Of a stretch of 42,126 bases of DNA, positions 25,748 through 34,973 are shown piece after piece. Source of the DNA: Actinomycetota bacterium (lineage in GTDB: Bacteria > Actinomycetota > UBA4738 > CADDZG01 > WHSQ01); the NCBI GenBank assembly GCA_030448085.1, contig JAUJNU010000008.1, forward strand, positions 1 through 42,126, given 5' to 3'. How positions within the stretch are numbered: the first letter of the stretch is position 1; each line of letters begins with the position of its first letter. Both the position numbers and the translations under genes were made by a program. Below the pieces are notes generated by a model. It searched no databases and was not told where the DNA came from. It saw only the letters and a program-made list of their open reading frames with translations.

Positions 25748-26901
25748 GTGAACGTCTGGGACAAGCTTCAGAGATCGCGGGTCGTCGAGGGCCTAGCCGT
25801 TCAGATGGCCTCGGAACAGGTAGCTCACGTGGTTGCTCCTCGGCCCGAGCGGCTCGGGCAAAGTCGCAGCCGCACTCTGCATGGCGGCCGCTCTCAACTG
25901 CACCCGGGAGCCCGGCGTCGGTTGCGGCACCTGCTCGACCTGCGCCCGGGTTATGCGCAAGCGACATCCAGACGTTCACCACATAACTCCGGAGGGCCAC
26001 TCATCCCGGTCGACACGATCCGGGAGACGGTGATCCCGGAAGCTTCCCGCTCTCCGTTCGAAGGGCGCAACAAGGTCTTCATCATCGAAGAGGCCGAGAG
26101 GATGAACCCCGCCGCTCAGAACTCATTGCTGAAGACGCTCGAGATTCCCAGCCGCAGACCGTTTTCATCCTGGTTTCGGATAACGAGGAAGAAGTGCTCT
26201 AGACCATCGTCTCCCGTTCTGCGGGTCGTGCGTCTCGATCCGGTCCCGAGCAAAGGATCGTCGAACTGCTTCTCGAAGATGGCGTGGCGAAGGGCCGCGT
26301 TCCTGACGGCCCGTCTGTCCGGGGTGATTTCGACCGGGCCCGGCTCCTGGCCGAGGACGATTCCGTTCTCGCTCGCAGGAGTCTCTGGGTTGGTATCCCG
26401 CCCCGTCTGGAGTCCGCGGTCGACGCGATGGACATCGCCGGCGAGATCCTTGTCGAGGCGAAGGGCGCTCTGGAGGAGGGAGAAGGCTCAGCGTCAGGAA
26501 GCCGCAGAGCTGGCCGAGGCGCAGGGAGAGACAAGAGGCACGGGTGCGGCGAGGGCGACCTTGGCCAAGCGGCACAAGCGGGAGCTCCGCCGCCTCGAGG
26601 AAGAGGTTCTCGGCGAGGCTCTGTCCACGATCGGCTCCTTCTACAAAGATGTCGTGGCGCCCGGCGGGGGCGGCGGGGACAGTGTCACCAACATCGACCT
26701 CGTCCCCGAGCTCGAGGCCTGGCTCCTGACCAACATCAGCGACCTGCACCTCCTGGGGGCGATTGAACGGTGTGTCTGGGCCCGCTCGACCCTCGTGAAG
26801 AACGCGAATGTTCCCCTGCGATCGAGTCAGCTCTGGTAGAGATAGCAGCATGCATCTCACCGCCGGAGGCTGGCAGACTCCGCCTGGGGCTAGACCCATG
26901 A
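25748..26901 (+). pseudogene. holB: DNA polymerase III delta' subunit (frameshifted)
   Basis: Clamp-loader subunit. GTG 25748 starts NVWDKLQRSRVVEGLAVQMA, followed in other frames by the AAA+ P-loop LLLGPSGSGKVAAALCMAAA, the zinc-module cysteines CGTCSTCARVMRKRHPD, the Walker B/sensor region NKVFIIEEAERMNPAAQNSL, LKTLE, then the VFILVSDNEEEVLETIVSRS equivalent. A clean C-terminal helical domain follows (RHKRELRRLEEEVLGEALST, IGSFYKDVV, LLGAIERCVWARSTL), finishing with ALVEIAACISP and LRLGLDP at TGA 26899-26901. The P-loop reads GPSGSGKV rather than GKT/S, which also occurs in actinobacterial delta'. Several indels interrupt the gene. The gene order topA-tmk-holB supports the call. Confidence 0.82.
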
Positions 26902-28052
26902 CCCCTGTCACAGGCAGGGCCCCAACCCCGAGGCGGTTCGGAAAGAGCTCACCTTGTGCCGGTGCACCTGGTGGACTTCGGTTTCAGGCGGCTCTTCGAC
27001 ATCGTTCGTGAGGCGGTCGTGGTCGCGTGGACGCCGACACAGAGAAGATCGTCCTCTGGAACCCGGCGGCCACCCAGATCTTCGGCTACAGCCTCGAGGA
27101 GGCGAAGCGGATCCCGCTTCACTGCCTGGTTCGGAGGAGCTTCGGGACAGGCACCGTGGGCCGGCATCGCGCTATCGCGATACCGGCAGGGGACCTGATC
27201 GACCAGCACACGATCCTCGAGTTACCGGCGCTCCACAAGGAAGGGCACGAGCTGACGATCGAGTTTTCGCTCACGCCCATAGAGCACGCTTCGAAGAGCG
27301 GGCGCTTCGTGATGGCCATCATCCGAGACGTGACGAGCGGGCCCAGCTCGAGAGGCTGAAGAGCGATTTCGTGGCCATGATCGCTCACGATCTGCGTTCG
27401 CCGATGAGTGTGGTTGCCGCCGCTGCGGAGACGTTGATGAAGCGGTGGGACAGCCTCACCCCGACCAGCGGAGCACCCTCTTCGATGCGCATGTCACGGA
27501 ACGTGCACAGCCTGGACCACCTGGTGGAGGACGTGCTGCAAGTGGCGAGGCTCGAGTCGGGCAGTTCACCTACGAGACGAAGCCCTTCGACCTGGCGCTC
27601 GTTGTGGAGCAGACCGCCATGGAGTTCTCCGCCTCCGACATGGTGGTTCGAGTGACGACCCCAACAGGTCTCCCCCTTGCTGTGGGCGACGAGATGAGGA
27701 ACCAGCAGGTCCTTCGCAACCTTCTCTCCAACGCGAGGAAGTTCGCCGCGAAGGTGCTCGTGTGGAGGTGGGAGGTGAGTCGCCGCGGTGAGATGCTGAG
27801 GGTGTCGGTGACAGACGAAGGGTCGGGATCGAAGCCGAGGATGTCCCCCGCTTGTTCAACAAATTCTCCAGGCTTACCCATCACGGCGAGGGCAAGGGAC
27901 CGGCCTTGGCCTCTACATCCTGCAAGTCGATGGTCGAGGCCCAAGGGGGCAGGATCTGGGTCACGAGCACCCTGGGAAGGGATCGACCTTCTCCTACACG
28001 ATCCCGGTCGCCGAGGTCCGGCCGAGTCCTGAGGGCTTCTGCGCCGCACTAG
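26898..28052 (+). pseudogene. PAS-domain sensor histidine kinase (frameshifted)
   Basis: A soluble two-component kinase of about 380 residues. A PAS domain comes first (RLFDIVREAVVV, ADTEKIVLWNPAATQIFGYS, GRFVMAIIRDVT). Then the HisKA dimerisation domain has FVAMIAHDLRSPMSVVAAAA (phospho-His in AHDLRSP) and HSLDHLVEDVLQVARLESG, and the HATPase carries VLRNLLSNARKFA (N box), a G1-type VTDEGSG stretch, VPRLFNKFSRLTHHGEGKG (F box) and a final STFSYTIPVAEV-type strand. ATG 26898 overlaps the holB stop, so it may belong to the topA-tmk-holB transcript. A GTG at 26956 is an alternative start. The end is put at TAG 28050, just before the tRNA, which requires one more indel. The signal and cognate regulator are unknown. 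Confidence 0.75.
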
Positions 28053-28066
28053 AATCGAAGGACCCA

Positions 28067-28137
28067 GCCGGGGTAGCTCAGTCGGCAGAGCGATTCACTC
28101 GTAATGAATAGGTCGGGGTTCAATTCCCCTCCCGGCT
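28067..28137 (+). tRNA. tRNA-Thr (anticodon CGT)
   Basis: The 71-base cloverleaf has acceptor GCCGGGG pairing with the 3' TCCCGGC (one G.T), a D arm GCTC/GAGC, and an anticodon stem ATTCA/TGAAT around loop CTCGTAA, so anticodon CGT reads ACG (Thr). The T arm is GGGG-TTCAATT-CCCC, only four base pairs. Compared with a normal tRNA, one base is missing at position 49 and one in the 3' C run. No CCA is encoded. Confidence 0.9.
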
Positions 28138-28418
28138 CGAGCTTCAGGAATCGGAAACCGCCGCGGGTCCTACTACTAGAAGTAGGGGTCCGTCTCACAA
28201 CTCCGCCAGTAGCGAGCCGCCATCATCTTGACCCTCTCAGCTCGACGCTCTCGTCGTCTCGCGGCGGGGCCCGCCACGCTGGGTGGGATAACTAGTCGCA
28301 AAAGAGGCGTTCGGTGTGAGGGGCGCAGGGGTGACCATGCCCGGCTAGGCTAATTTGTAGTGACAAATCATTCGCATTGCCTATGGCGCCGACGACTTAA
28401 GATGCCGAAGGTATAGGT
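28138..28418. other. Intergenic region with a perfect inverted repeat
   Basis: This 281-base gap between tRNA-Thr and the next kinase contains no convincing gene. ATTTGT-AGTG-ACAAAT at 28353-28368 is a perfect 6-base inverted repeat about 50 bases upstream of the kinase ATG, in a locally AT-rich patch, and could be an operator. A smaller CCTACT/AGTAGG hairpin (28169-28186) follows the tRNA but has no T-run, so it is not a convincing terminator. GAAGG sits seven bases before ATG 28419 as ribosome site. Confidence 0.45.
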
Positions 28419-30497
28419 ATGAACCCACTGCTAGTCTCGTATTTTGCTCTCGCAAGTACGTCAGTATTTGCGTACTTCGTAGTAGGAGCAGCGTCACAGC
28501 CTTTCCTTTACTCGTTGGTGGGCGTCCTTACCGTTGCAGCCACCTTGTACGCGAGCCGCGGCCGGGGGATGGCGGCACGAGCATGGCGACGCATCGCGCT
28601 CGGTCTGGCCCTATGGGTGATCGCCGACGGGATCTGGACCGGCGCGGCGGTCGTGGGGAGCCATCCCGGATTCCCTTCCATAGCGGACGGCCTCTACGGG
28701 CTCGGGTATCCGTTCATAGCCATGGGGCTGTGGCTCGCAGTTGGCTCAGAGAGAAAGAGCCTTGACAGGCTCCTCGATTCGGCCATCGTTGCGGTCGGGG
28801 CCTCCACCTTCGTCTGGGTGTTCGTCCTCAGTGGGTACTTCCACGGGGCCGGCGCCGATATCTGGGAGACCGTCTGGTCCGGCTTGCCTCCAGCCCTTGA
28901 TGTCGTGCTGATCGCCGTTCTCGTGCGGGTGGCCTTCGCTCGAAGGTCGTGGAGAGCATCAACACTCACACTGACGATTGGTTTCTGCTTGGTGCTCGTC
29001 GCCGATCTCATCTATGCCCGCCAAGCCTTGTTAGGGGCCTACGTGGAGGGAGGGTTACTCGATGCTGGCTGGTTGATCGGCTACGTTGCGGTCGGCGTCG
29101 CCGCGTTGTTAGGCACGTCGGGTGCGCCCGAGATAGTGGAGGCAGAGTCCGCGGGCGTCGTGCGGCCGGGGCGCTTGGTCATCACGTTGCTGGGGGCTCT
29201 CCTCACACCTGTGGTCTTCGTGGTGGAGATGACCCGGGGCAAGCCCCTAGACCTCTGGTTCGCCATCCCCGCTTCTCTCGCTATATCTGTGCTGGTGGGG
29301 GCGCGTCTTGCAAGGCTGGTCCGGTTGTACATGGAGAAGGTTGCCATTCTCGAGGTGAGAGAGGTAGAGCTCGCTGCCAGCGAGGAAAAGTACAGGGGCA
29401 TCTTCGAGAACGTGCTGGAGGGTCTCTACCAGACCACCGAAAACGGCCAAGTATTGACGATGAACCCCGCTGGTGCGCGCATCTTTGGTTTCAGCTCACC
29501 CGAGGAGGCGATCGAGGGGGTGAGGAACACCTCGGATTTCTACGTGGATCCCGAGCGCAGGATGGAGTTGGTGAAAGAGCTGCAGCGGGCCGGGCACGTA
29601 GCCGGTTTCGAGGCAGAGGTCCGCAGGACCGACGGGCGTCAGATCTGGATCCAGATGGAGGCGAGGCTGATCACGCCTCCTGTAGGAGACCCAACCATCT
29701 TGGGCTTTTTCATGGAGATCACAGAGCGCAAGCGGATGGAGGAGAGGCTCCGCCACTCGCAGAAGATGACGGCAGTGGGGCAACTCGCGGGTGGGGTAGC
29801 GCACGATTTCAACAACCTCCTGTCAGTGATCATGAATTTCGGGAACTTTGCGCTCGAAGGGTTAGATCCGGCTTCTCAGCGATACGCCGATGTCGCGGAG
29901 ATGTTGAAGGCAGGCGCGAAAGCGGCCTCGCTGACACGCCAGCTGCTGGCGTTTTCGAGGGAGGAGGACCTGGCCCCCGTCGTCCTGGACGCAAACGAGG
30001 TGGTTAGGAACATGGAACCGATGCTTCGTGGCTGTCTGAACGAAAGAGTGGTCCTCGACCTTCGTCTTCACCCTCAGCTGTGGGGTACGAAGATCGACGT
30101 GGGGCAGCTGGAGAGGGTCCTCGTGGACCTGGCCATCAATGCCAACGACGCCATGCCCCAGGGGGGCGTCTTCACCATCGAAACCGAGAATCTGATCGGC
30201 CTCGGGGGAGCAGGCGATGGCCTCAGCGACTCCTCCCACGAACAGAACATATGCATCCGCGTAACCGACACGGGGGTCGGGATGCCGAGAGAAGTCTCGG
30301 ACCGGGTGTTCGAGCCCTTCTTCACCACGAAGGAGGTGGGTGAGGGGAGCGGCCTCGGCCTTTCGAGCGTCTATGGGATCGTTGACCGCGTGGGGGGTTC
30401 CATCTGGTTGCAGTCAGAGCCGGGTCTCGGTACCACCGTCGAGATCACCCTCTCGCGGGTGGAGGAAGATCAGGAGCCGGCTCTATCCGAGCCGTGA
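28419..30497 (+). CDS. Multi-TM PAS sensor histidine kinase
   Basis: An intact 692-residue kinase. Residues 1-300 form an integral membrane sensor of eight or nine helices, with an internal signature [11 protein letters not shown], then [21 protein letters not shown] do not recognise a named domain but the pattern recurs in actinobacterial signalling proteins. A PAS domain covers about 325-445 ([46 protein letters not shown]). HisKA has the phospho-His in [17 protein letters not shown]. HATPase has [16 protein letters not shown] (N box), VTDTGVGM (G1), [17 protein letters not shown] (F and G2 boxes) and ends near residue 680. No response regulator is adjacent on this strand; a receiver domain is present in the divergent hybrid kinase nearby. 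ATG 28419 has GAAGG seven bases upstream. Confidence 0.9.
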   Translation: MNPLLVSYFALASTSVFAYFVVGAASQPFLYSLVGVLTVAATLYASRGRGMAARAWRRIALGLALWVIADGIWTGAAVVGSHPGFPSIADGLYGLGYPFIAMGLWLAVGSERKSLDRLLDSAIVAVGASTFVWVFVLSGYFHGAGADIWETVWSGLPPALDVVLIAVLVRVAFARRSWRASTLTLTIGFCLVLVADLIYARQALLGAYVEGGLLDAGWLIGYVAVGVAALLGTSGAPEIVEAESAGVVRPGRLVITLLGALLTPVVFVVEMTRGKPLDLWFAIPASLAISVLVGARLARLVRLYMEKVAILEVREVELAASEEKYRGIFENVLEGLYQTTENGQVLTMNPAGARIFGFSSPEEAIEGVRNTSDFYVDPERRMELVKELQRAGHVAGFEAEVRRTDGRQIWIQMEARLITPPVGDPTILGFFMEITERKRMEERLRHSQKMTAVGQLAGGVAHDFNNLLSVIMNFGNFALEGLDPASQRYADVAEMLKAGAKAASLTRQLLAFSREEDLAPVVLDANEVVRNMEPMLRGCLNERVVLDLRLHPQLWGTKIDVGQLERVLVDLAINANDAMPQGGVFTIETENLIGLGGAGDGLSDSSHEQNICIRVTDTGVGMPREVSDRVFEPFFTTKEVGEGSGLGLSSVYGIVDRVGGSIWLQSEPGLGTTVEITLSRVEEDQEPALSEP

Positions 30498-30508
30498 GCT
30501 GGACCGGC

Positions 30509-31300
30509 TCAGGGCAGCTCGTGGATCGAGAAGTCATCGAAGGAGATCTGGGCCGGGCCCTCGCTTACACCCGCGACCACTCCGGCTAGGTGGAACGTGT
30601 CGGAGGCATCAAGGATGTCGAGGTTGCTCACCTTCTTCGAGATGAGCTCCTTGCCGCCGAGATGAACGGCGAACACCGCTTCGAACGCGCCCACATCACA
30701 CTCAGCCCGCAGCCGCTGCGCCTGTCCCGCCACCACGGCATCGGCAGCGGCTGGCTCGGCCGCAACCGTCTCGATGTTGCTGCCTTGGGCCTCGGCGATG
30801 ACTGCAGTGCCGTCGCCTCCCACTCCGAGGTAGTACTTCAGATCTTCCGTCACTCCGCAGACCAGTCCGAAAAAGCTCCCCGGGCCTCCCTGCACCGGCC
30901 CTGCGTCTACTTCCAGGGCCATCCTGGGAAGCCCCGTCAGGGTGCCCCCGATCGATCCCGGAACCTGGAAGTCTTCGATAGAGGGGGCGGCCTCGATGGT
31001 GTCGCCCGCGGTCTGGGCGGAGATGACGAGACAGCCGTCGCCTTGGAGGATGGTTTGTTCGTCAAGCCCCCACACGCTCGCGTCGCTGAGGTCGTCTTGG
31101 TGCAAGAGCGCCCCTCCGGGGCTCTGTCCGGCCGGTGCGGCGCAGGCAACGGCCGCCGATCCCTGACTCCCCGAGGGCGATACCGCCCCGGACGGGGAAG
31201 AGGTCTCGACGGGTGGCGTTTCTTCACCCCCGCCTCCCCCGCATGCAGCGAGCGAGAGCGTGAGTACGGCTGAGATCAGTGGCAAACATCTGCTCTGCAA
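30509..31300 (-). CDS. Secreted lipoprotein, LamG/jelly-roll-like, unknown function
   Basis: A lipoprotein of about 264 residues. The signal peptide ends in the lipobox SLAAC at the start of a Gly/Ser/Pro-rich linker. The C-terminal 200 residues form a beta-rich domain with SIGGTLTGLPRMALEVDAG, FGLVCGVTEDLKYYLGVGGD and a terminal ISFDDFSIHEL, the pattern of concanavalin-like or 3-keto-disaccharide-hydrolase-type jelly rolls. No catalytic residues can be named, so it may bind carbohydrate or protein. The gene follows the hybrid kinase; the kinase stop overlaps a GTG at 31306 (GTGA). TTG 31300 is preferred as start because AGGAGG lies six bases upstream of it, whereas it would abut the GTG. Its coupling to a sensor kinase suggests a periplasmic or surface sensing partner. 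Confidence 0.75.
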   Translation of the reverse strand: MQSRCLPLISAVLTLSLAACGGGGGEETPPVETSSPSGAVSPSGSQGSAAVACAAPAGQSPGGALLHQDDLSDASVWGLDEQTILQGDGCLVISAQTAGDTIEAAPSIEDFQVPGSIGGTLTGLPRMALEVDAGPVQGGPGSFFGLVCGVTEDLKYYLGVGGDGTAVIAEAQGSNIETVAAEPAAADAVVAGQAQRLRAECDVGAFEAVFAVHLGGKELISKKVSNLDILDASDTFHLAGVVAGVSEGPAQISFDDFSIHELP

Positions 31301-31302
31301 GG

Positions 31303-33605
31303 TCACCCTCCTAGGCTCACCGGTGATCCGTCCAATGTCCGACGGATCACCTTCAGCAGCGAGTTGGTCGTGAACGGCTTCTGGATGAAGGGGGAATCCG
31401 AGGGGATGACTCCGTCGTCCCCTAACATATCGTGAGCGTATCCGGACATGAAGACGGTCCTTAGCCCCGTCATCCTCGACAGCTCTTTGCCCGACATCTC
31501 CGGCATCACTACGTCAGTCAGGAGAAGATCGATCTCCGCCGCGTTCTCCTGCCACGCCCGAAGGACCTCTGGGATGGAGGAGGGGGCGATCACTGTGTAC
31601 CCGTGTGTCTGCAGCAGCCTTTGAACCATCTCTCAAACCGCAGGTTCGTCCTCCCAACGACGATCGTTTCCCCTCGACCTTGGTGGGCCCCCTCATCCGG
31701 CTTTCCCGGATCGACAGAAACTACCTCCGAGGTCCGTGGGAAGAAGATCTGAACTCCGTTCCTCCGCCTGGGGACGACTCGAGCCGGAGTTGCGCCCCCA
31801 CGCTCCACGATCCCGTAGACGGTGGAGAGGCCGAGGCCTGTCCCTTGACCCACCGGCTTCGTTGTGAAGAACAGCTCGAAGATGCGCGCCTGCAAGTCCT
31901 CGCTCATCCCGAAACCGTCATCGGACACCGAGAGGCATACGTAGTCGCCGGGGGCAATCCCCTTGTTCTCGACCACCTCATCTTCCGAGACCGTCTCGTT
32001 CGAGGTTCTCAGGCAGGCAGGGTGCCGCCGTCGGGCATGGCGTCGCGAGCGTTAACAGCGAGGTTCATGACCACTTGCTCCACCTGCCCCCGTCGGCAGT
32101 CATCGCCCACAGCGACGGCTCGAGCTCGGTCCGAAGGCTGATGTGCTCGCCGATGGTACGGCGGGAGCTTCTTGGATCCTCGATGATCTCGTTTAGATCG
32201 ACGACCTCGGGTTGGACGACTTGCTTCCGAGAGAACGTGAGCAGGTGACGGACCAACGTGGAAGCTCTGTCACCTGCCTTGATGATCTCCTGTACGTCAT
32301 CCCTTCTGTAGTCACCGGACTCGAGCTCTTCCAGGACGAAATGGGCGTAGTTCTGGATGACGGCCAGCAAGTTATTGAAGTCATGGGCGACCCCCCGGCG
32401 AGCTGTCCCACCGCCTCCCATCTTCTGGGACTGTCTCAGCTGCGCCTCTAGAACCTCTCGTTCCCTCTGGATCCTCTGCTGTTCGAAGAGGCTTTGGCGT
32501 AGTGCTCCATCCGCCTCTTTCAACCGTGCGTATTTCTGGGCGTTGTCGAGGGCTCTGCCGGCCTGTGCGGCCAGAAGCTCAGGGCCTCGGCTTCTTGATC
32601 CGTGATGGGCTCGTTGCCCGCGGCCGTTACCGCCGACGTCGCGGTCCTCCAATCTCAGAGGGAGTGGCGATGATTGACCGATAGCCTTCGGCCACACCGT
32701 GGGGTCGGCACCGTCGATCGTCGAGTAGTCCTGAACCGCCACGGTGCGGACTCTTCGAAGGCCATAGCCACGATGCCCCGGCGGAGATCATGCTCCCCTT
32801 GGTGTACCCCGAAGGCACGCCTCGGGAGTGGACCACCTTGTAGAGTGCTGCTCGTCTTCTTGCAGGAGGCCGATCTCGGAACCCTCGAACCCGAGGCTGC
32901 GCAGGGAATCGACCACGGATGCCAGGACCATGTCGGGCCGAGCGTGCTCATCTGTCGAGGCGGCAGCGGCTACGTGGGCGAGGACGTAGGCGCGGCGTTC
33001 AGACTCCGCGCCTGTTTGTAGGCGTTCGTCTGGAGCGAGCAGCTCGGCATTCAGGAAGTTCACCATGAAAGCGAGCACCGGGAGATGCCGACGTGGAGCA
33101 GGACGACACCCGCCGGAACCATCTCAGAGGTCATCTGGAGGACCGTGAGGTAGGCCGCGATCGTGAACAACATCAAGACGATCTGTCCCTTTAGCGGGTA
33201 AGACGCAGCGAAGAAAACAGTCGTGAGGGCGTAAAAGACCAGCCCCGAAGAGTCGGTGAGGCCCATCGTCCAGATGAACCCGGTGATGAGGATGATGTCG
33301 AGCACCGACCAGAGGTACATCGCAGTGTCACCCCAGCCGATCTCGAACAGCCTTCGCCACGGAAGGAGGGCAACCACGACACCCCCTAGAAAAGTGGCGA
33401 TCAACAGGATGGAGAAGAAACCTTGATGCAGGGGGTTATGGGGAAGGAACAGAAACACCGTTAGGACGAGGACGGAGACGAAGGTCGCCATGACGCCGAC
33501 CCGGACCGTACGGAGGCGGTAGGAGAAGGGCTCGTCCGAGACCTCGGAAGCGCCTGCGAACACCGGCGCATGCGCGAGCTCCCGCCCGCCTCTAGCCGTC
33601 CCCAT
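31303..33605 (-). pseudogene. Hybrid sensor histidine kinase with C-terminal receiver (frameshifted)
   Basis: One long kinase read through about five breaks. It begins with a membrane domain of roughly six helices (VGVMATFVSVLVLTVFLFLP, FSILLIATFLGGVVVALLPW, YLWSVLDIILITGFIWTMG). A GAF-like region follows (DMVLASVVDSLRSLGFEGSE, AGRALDNAQKYARLKEADGA), then HisKA with [20 protein letters not shown], and HATPase ([46 protein letters not shown]). A receiver domain ends the protein (IDLLLTDVVMPEMSGKELSR with phospho-Asp, VFMSGYA, PFIQKPFTTNSLLKVIRRTL). It is convergent with the intact kinase at 28419-30497 and overlaps the lipoprotein gene downstream (GTGA). All phosphotransfer residues are visible once frames are joined, so it is probably functional in the cell. 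ATG 33605 is the likely start. Confidence 0.78.
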
Positions 33606-33691
33606 AGCCACTCTCGCCCCCATCCAGCACGCACGCTACCTTGGCGCGTTCCATCATCTAGGAGAATCCGGCGCTGTGGAAGGGGGGATGC

Positions 33692-33708
33692 ATACGAATT
33701 GTGCGTAT
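33692..33708. promoter_or_regulatory. Short inverted repeat upstream of the hybrid kinase
   Basis: ATACG-AATTGTG-CGTAT (33692-33708) is a 5-base inverted repeat in a locally AT-rich patch, about 90 bases upstream of the hybrid kinase start and in the 175-base gap before the convergent end of the M28 peptidase gene. It could be an operator; the match is short. Confidence 0.25.
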
Positions 33709-33780
33709 TTTCGTCCCGCGGCGCAGCTGGGTCTAGCAGCGCGGCCCCGCTCGGCCGACTCGGTTGTGGACCCGCTCTCC

Positions 33781-34815
33781 CTACAGGTTGTCGAGAACGA
33801 AGGTCGTGTACCAGGCCGACTCGAACGTGTTCTCGATGCCTTCCTCGAGGTTCTTCCGGCCTCCCGCGACAACCTCCATGAAGGGAACCGTGTCCCACGG
33901 CTGGTGATACCCGGGGTAGTCGGAAGCGGTACGCATGCCCGTCCAGCGCATCGTGAAGTACCCCTGGTCGGCAAAGTTCGATTCGTCGGAGTTACGGATG
34001 TTGACCCCGCAGCTGCAGATGTGCCCGTTGGTGCCGATCGGCCACTTCTCCGCGAACGACCTGCCTCCGTCCCCTTCCGGGAATTTCAGGTAGTCGAAGT
34101 TGACGTGCTTGATGATCGGGACTGCCCGCTCAGCGTCCTCAGGCCGGGGGCCGTGATAGATGCAGATGCAGTAATCCGCCGGGTAGCCGATCCCGACCAT
34201 GTCGAAGCCCAGTCCCGCATGGATCTTCTGCCCGTTCTTCTTGAGGTACTTGGCGTAGACCTCGGATGCGAGTAGGCCGTTCTCCTCGGCGTCGAACCAG
34301 AGGAGCGCGATCGACCGCTTCGTCTTCACCTTCGAGAACGCCTTGCCGAAGTAGCGAAGGATGTTCGTGCCGCTCCCGTCGTCGTAGGCCCCCTGGTAGG
34401 TAGCTCCGGCGCTGGCGACCACATCGTAGTGGGCGATGAAGGAGATCCACTCGTTGGGCTTCTTCGTTCCCTTCTTCACGGCTTCGATGACGCGCACGGT
34501 GCGGGCGGGGGTGCCGGCCTGGAACTTGCGGATGACCGTCTTGAAGCCGTTCCTCTTCGCCTCCTTGGCGAGGAACTCGGCTGCGGCGACGTTGTTCGGG
34601 AGCATGTTCTGCCGGAGGGGGAACCTGTCGACGAACTCCTCGAGGCCGCTCATGATCTGCTTGCCGGTGACGCTGGGCTTGGGGGCCTTGTCGAGGTTGT
34701 AGAGCTTTGGAGCCCGAGGTCCTGCCGCAAGGGACGCCCCGCCGCTGAGCAGGGCGGAGGTGAGCACGAGCCCGCTGAGTCCGAGGGCCAGCAGCATCTT
34801 CGAGGTCCTGATCAT
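33781..34815 (-). CDS. Secreted M28-family metallopeptidase
   Basis: A 344-residue secreted zinc aminopeptidase. A signal peptide covers the first 32 residues (MIRTSKMLLALGLSGLVLTS, ending in SLAAG). The M28 core follows with the di-zinc ligands in order: FIAHYDVV (His, Asp), YDDGSGTN (bridging Asp), DAEENGL (catalytic and ligand Glu), GFDMVGIG (Asp) and PGYHQPWDT (His). The start ATG 34815 is chosen because GGGAG lies eight bases upstream and a proper signal peptide begins there; upstream in-frame ATGs would bury it. The gene is divergent from the LVIVD-repeat gene, with 158 bases between, so the two may share control. Probable role: extracellular peptide digestion. Confidence 0.88.
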   Translation of the reverse strand: MIRTSKMLLALGLSGLVLTSALLSGGASLAAGPRAPKLYNLDKAPKPSVTGKQIMSGLEEFVDRFPLRQNMLPNNVAAAEFLAKEAKRNGFKTVIRKFQAGTPARTVRVIEAVKKGTKKPNEWISFIAHYDVVASAGATYQGAYDDGSGTNILRYFGKAFSKVKTKRSIALLWFDAEENGLLASEVYAKYLKKNGQKIHAGLGFDMVGIGYPADYCICIYHGPRPEDAERAVPIIKHVNFDYLKFPEGDGGRSFAEKWPIGTNGHICSCGVNIRNSDESNFADQGYFTMRWTGMRTASDYPGYHQPWDTVPFMEVVAGGRKNLEEGIENTFESAWYTTFVLDNL

Positions 34816-34973
34816 TCCGGCCGCTCCCATCTGGATGTGAGGTTGTCCTGCCATGTTTCGCCACCACCCGGCTCCTTCCCTCCTAGAGAAGGCAAGCAGG
34901 AGCAGCGGACTTCGCCGTCGAATCCTGCAGGCGACGTGGCCGTAGAGCGCCACCCCCCACAAGGAGAGATGGA

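Noticed and set aside
28169..28186. CCTACT/AGTAGG hairpin as a terminator after tRNA-Thr
   Set aside because: Only six base pairs and no T-run follows.
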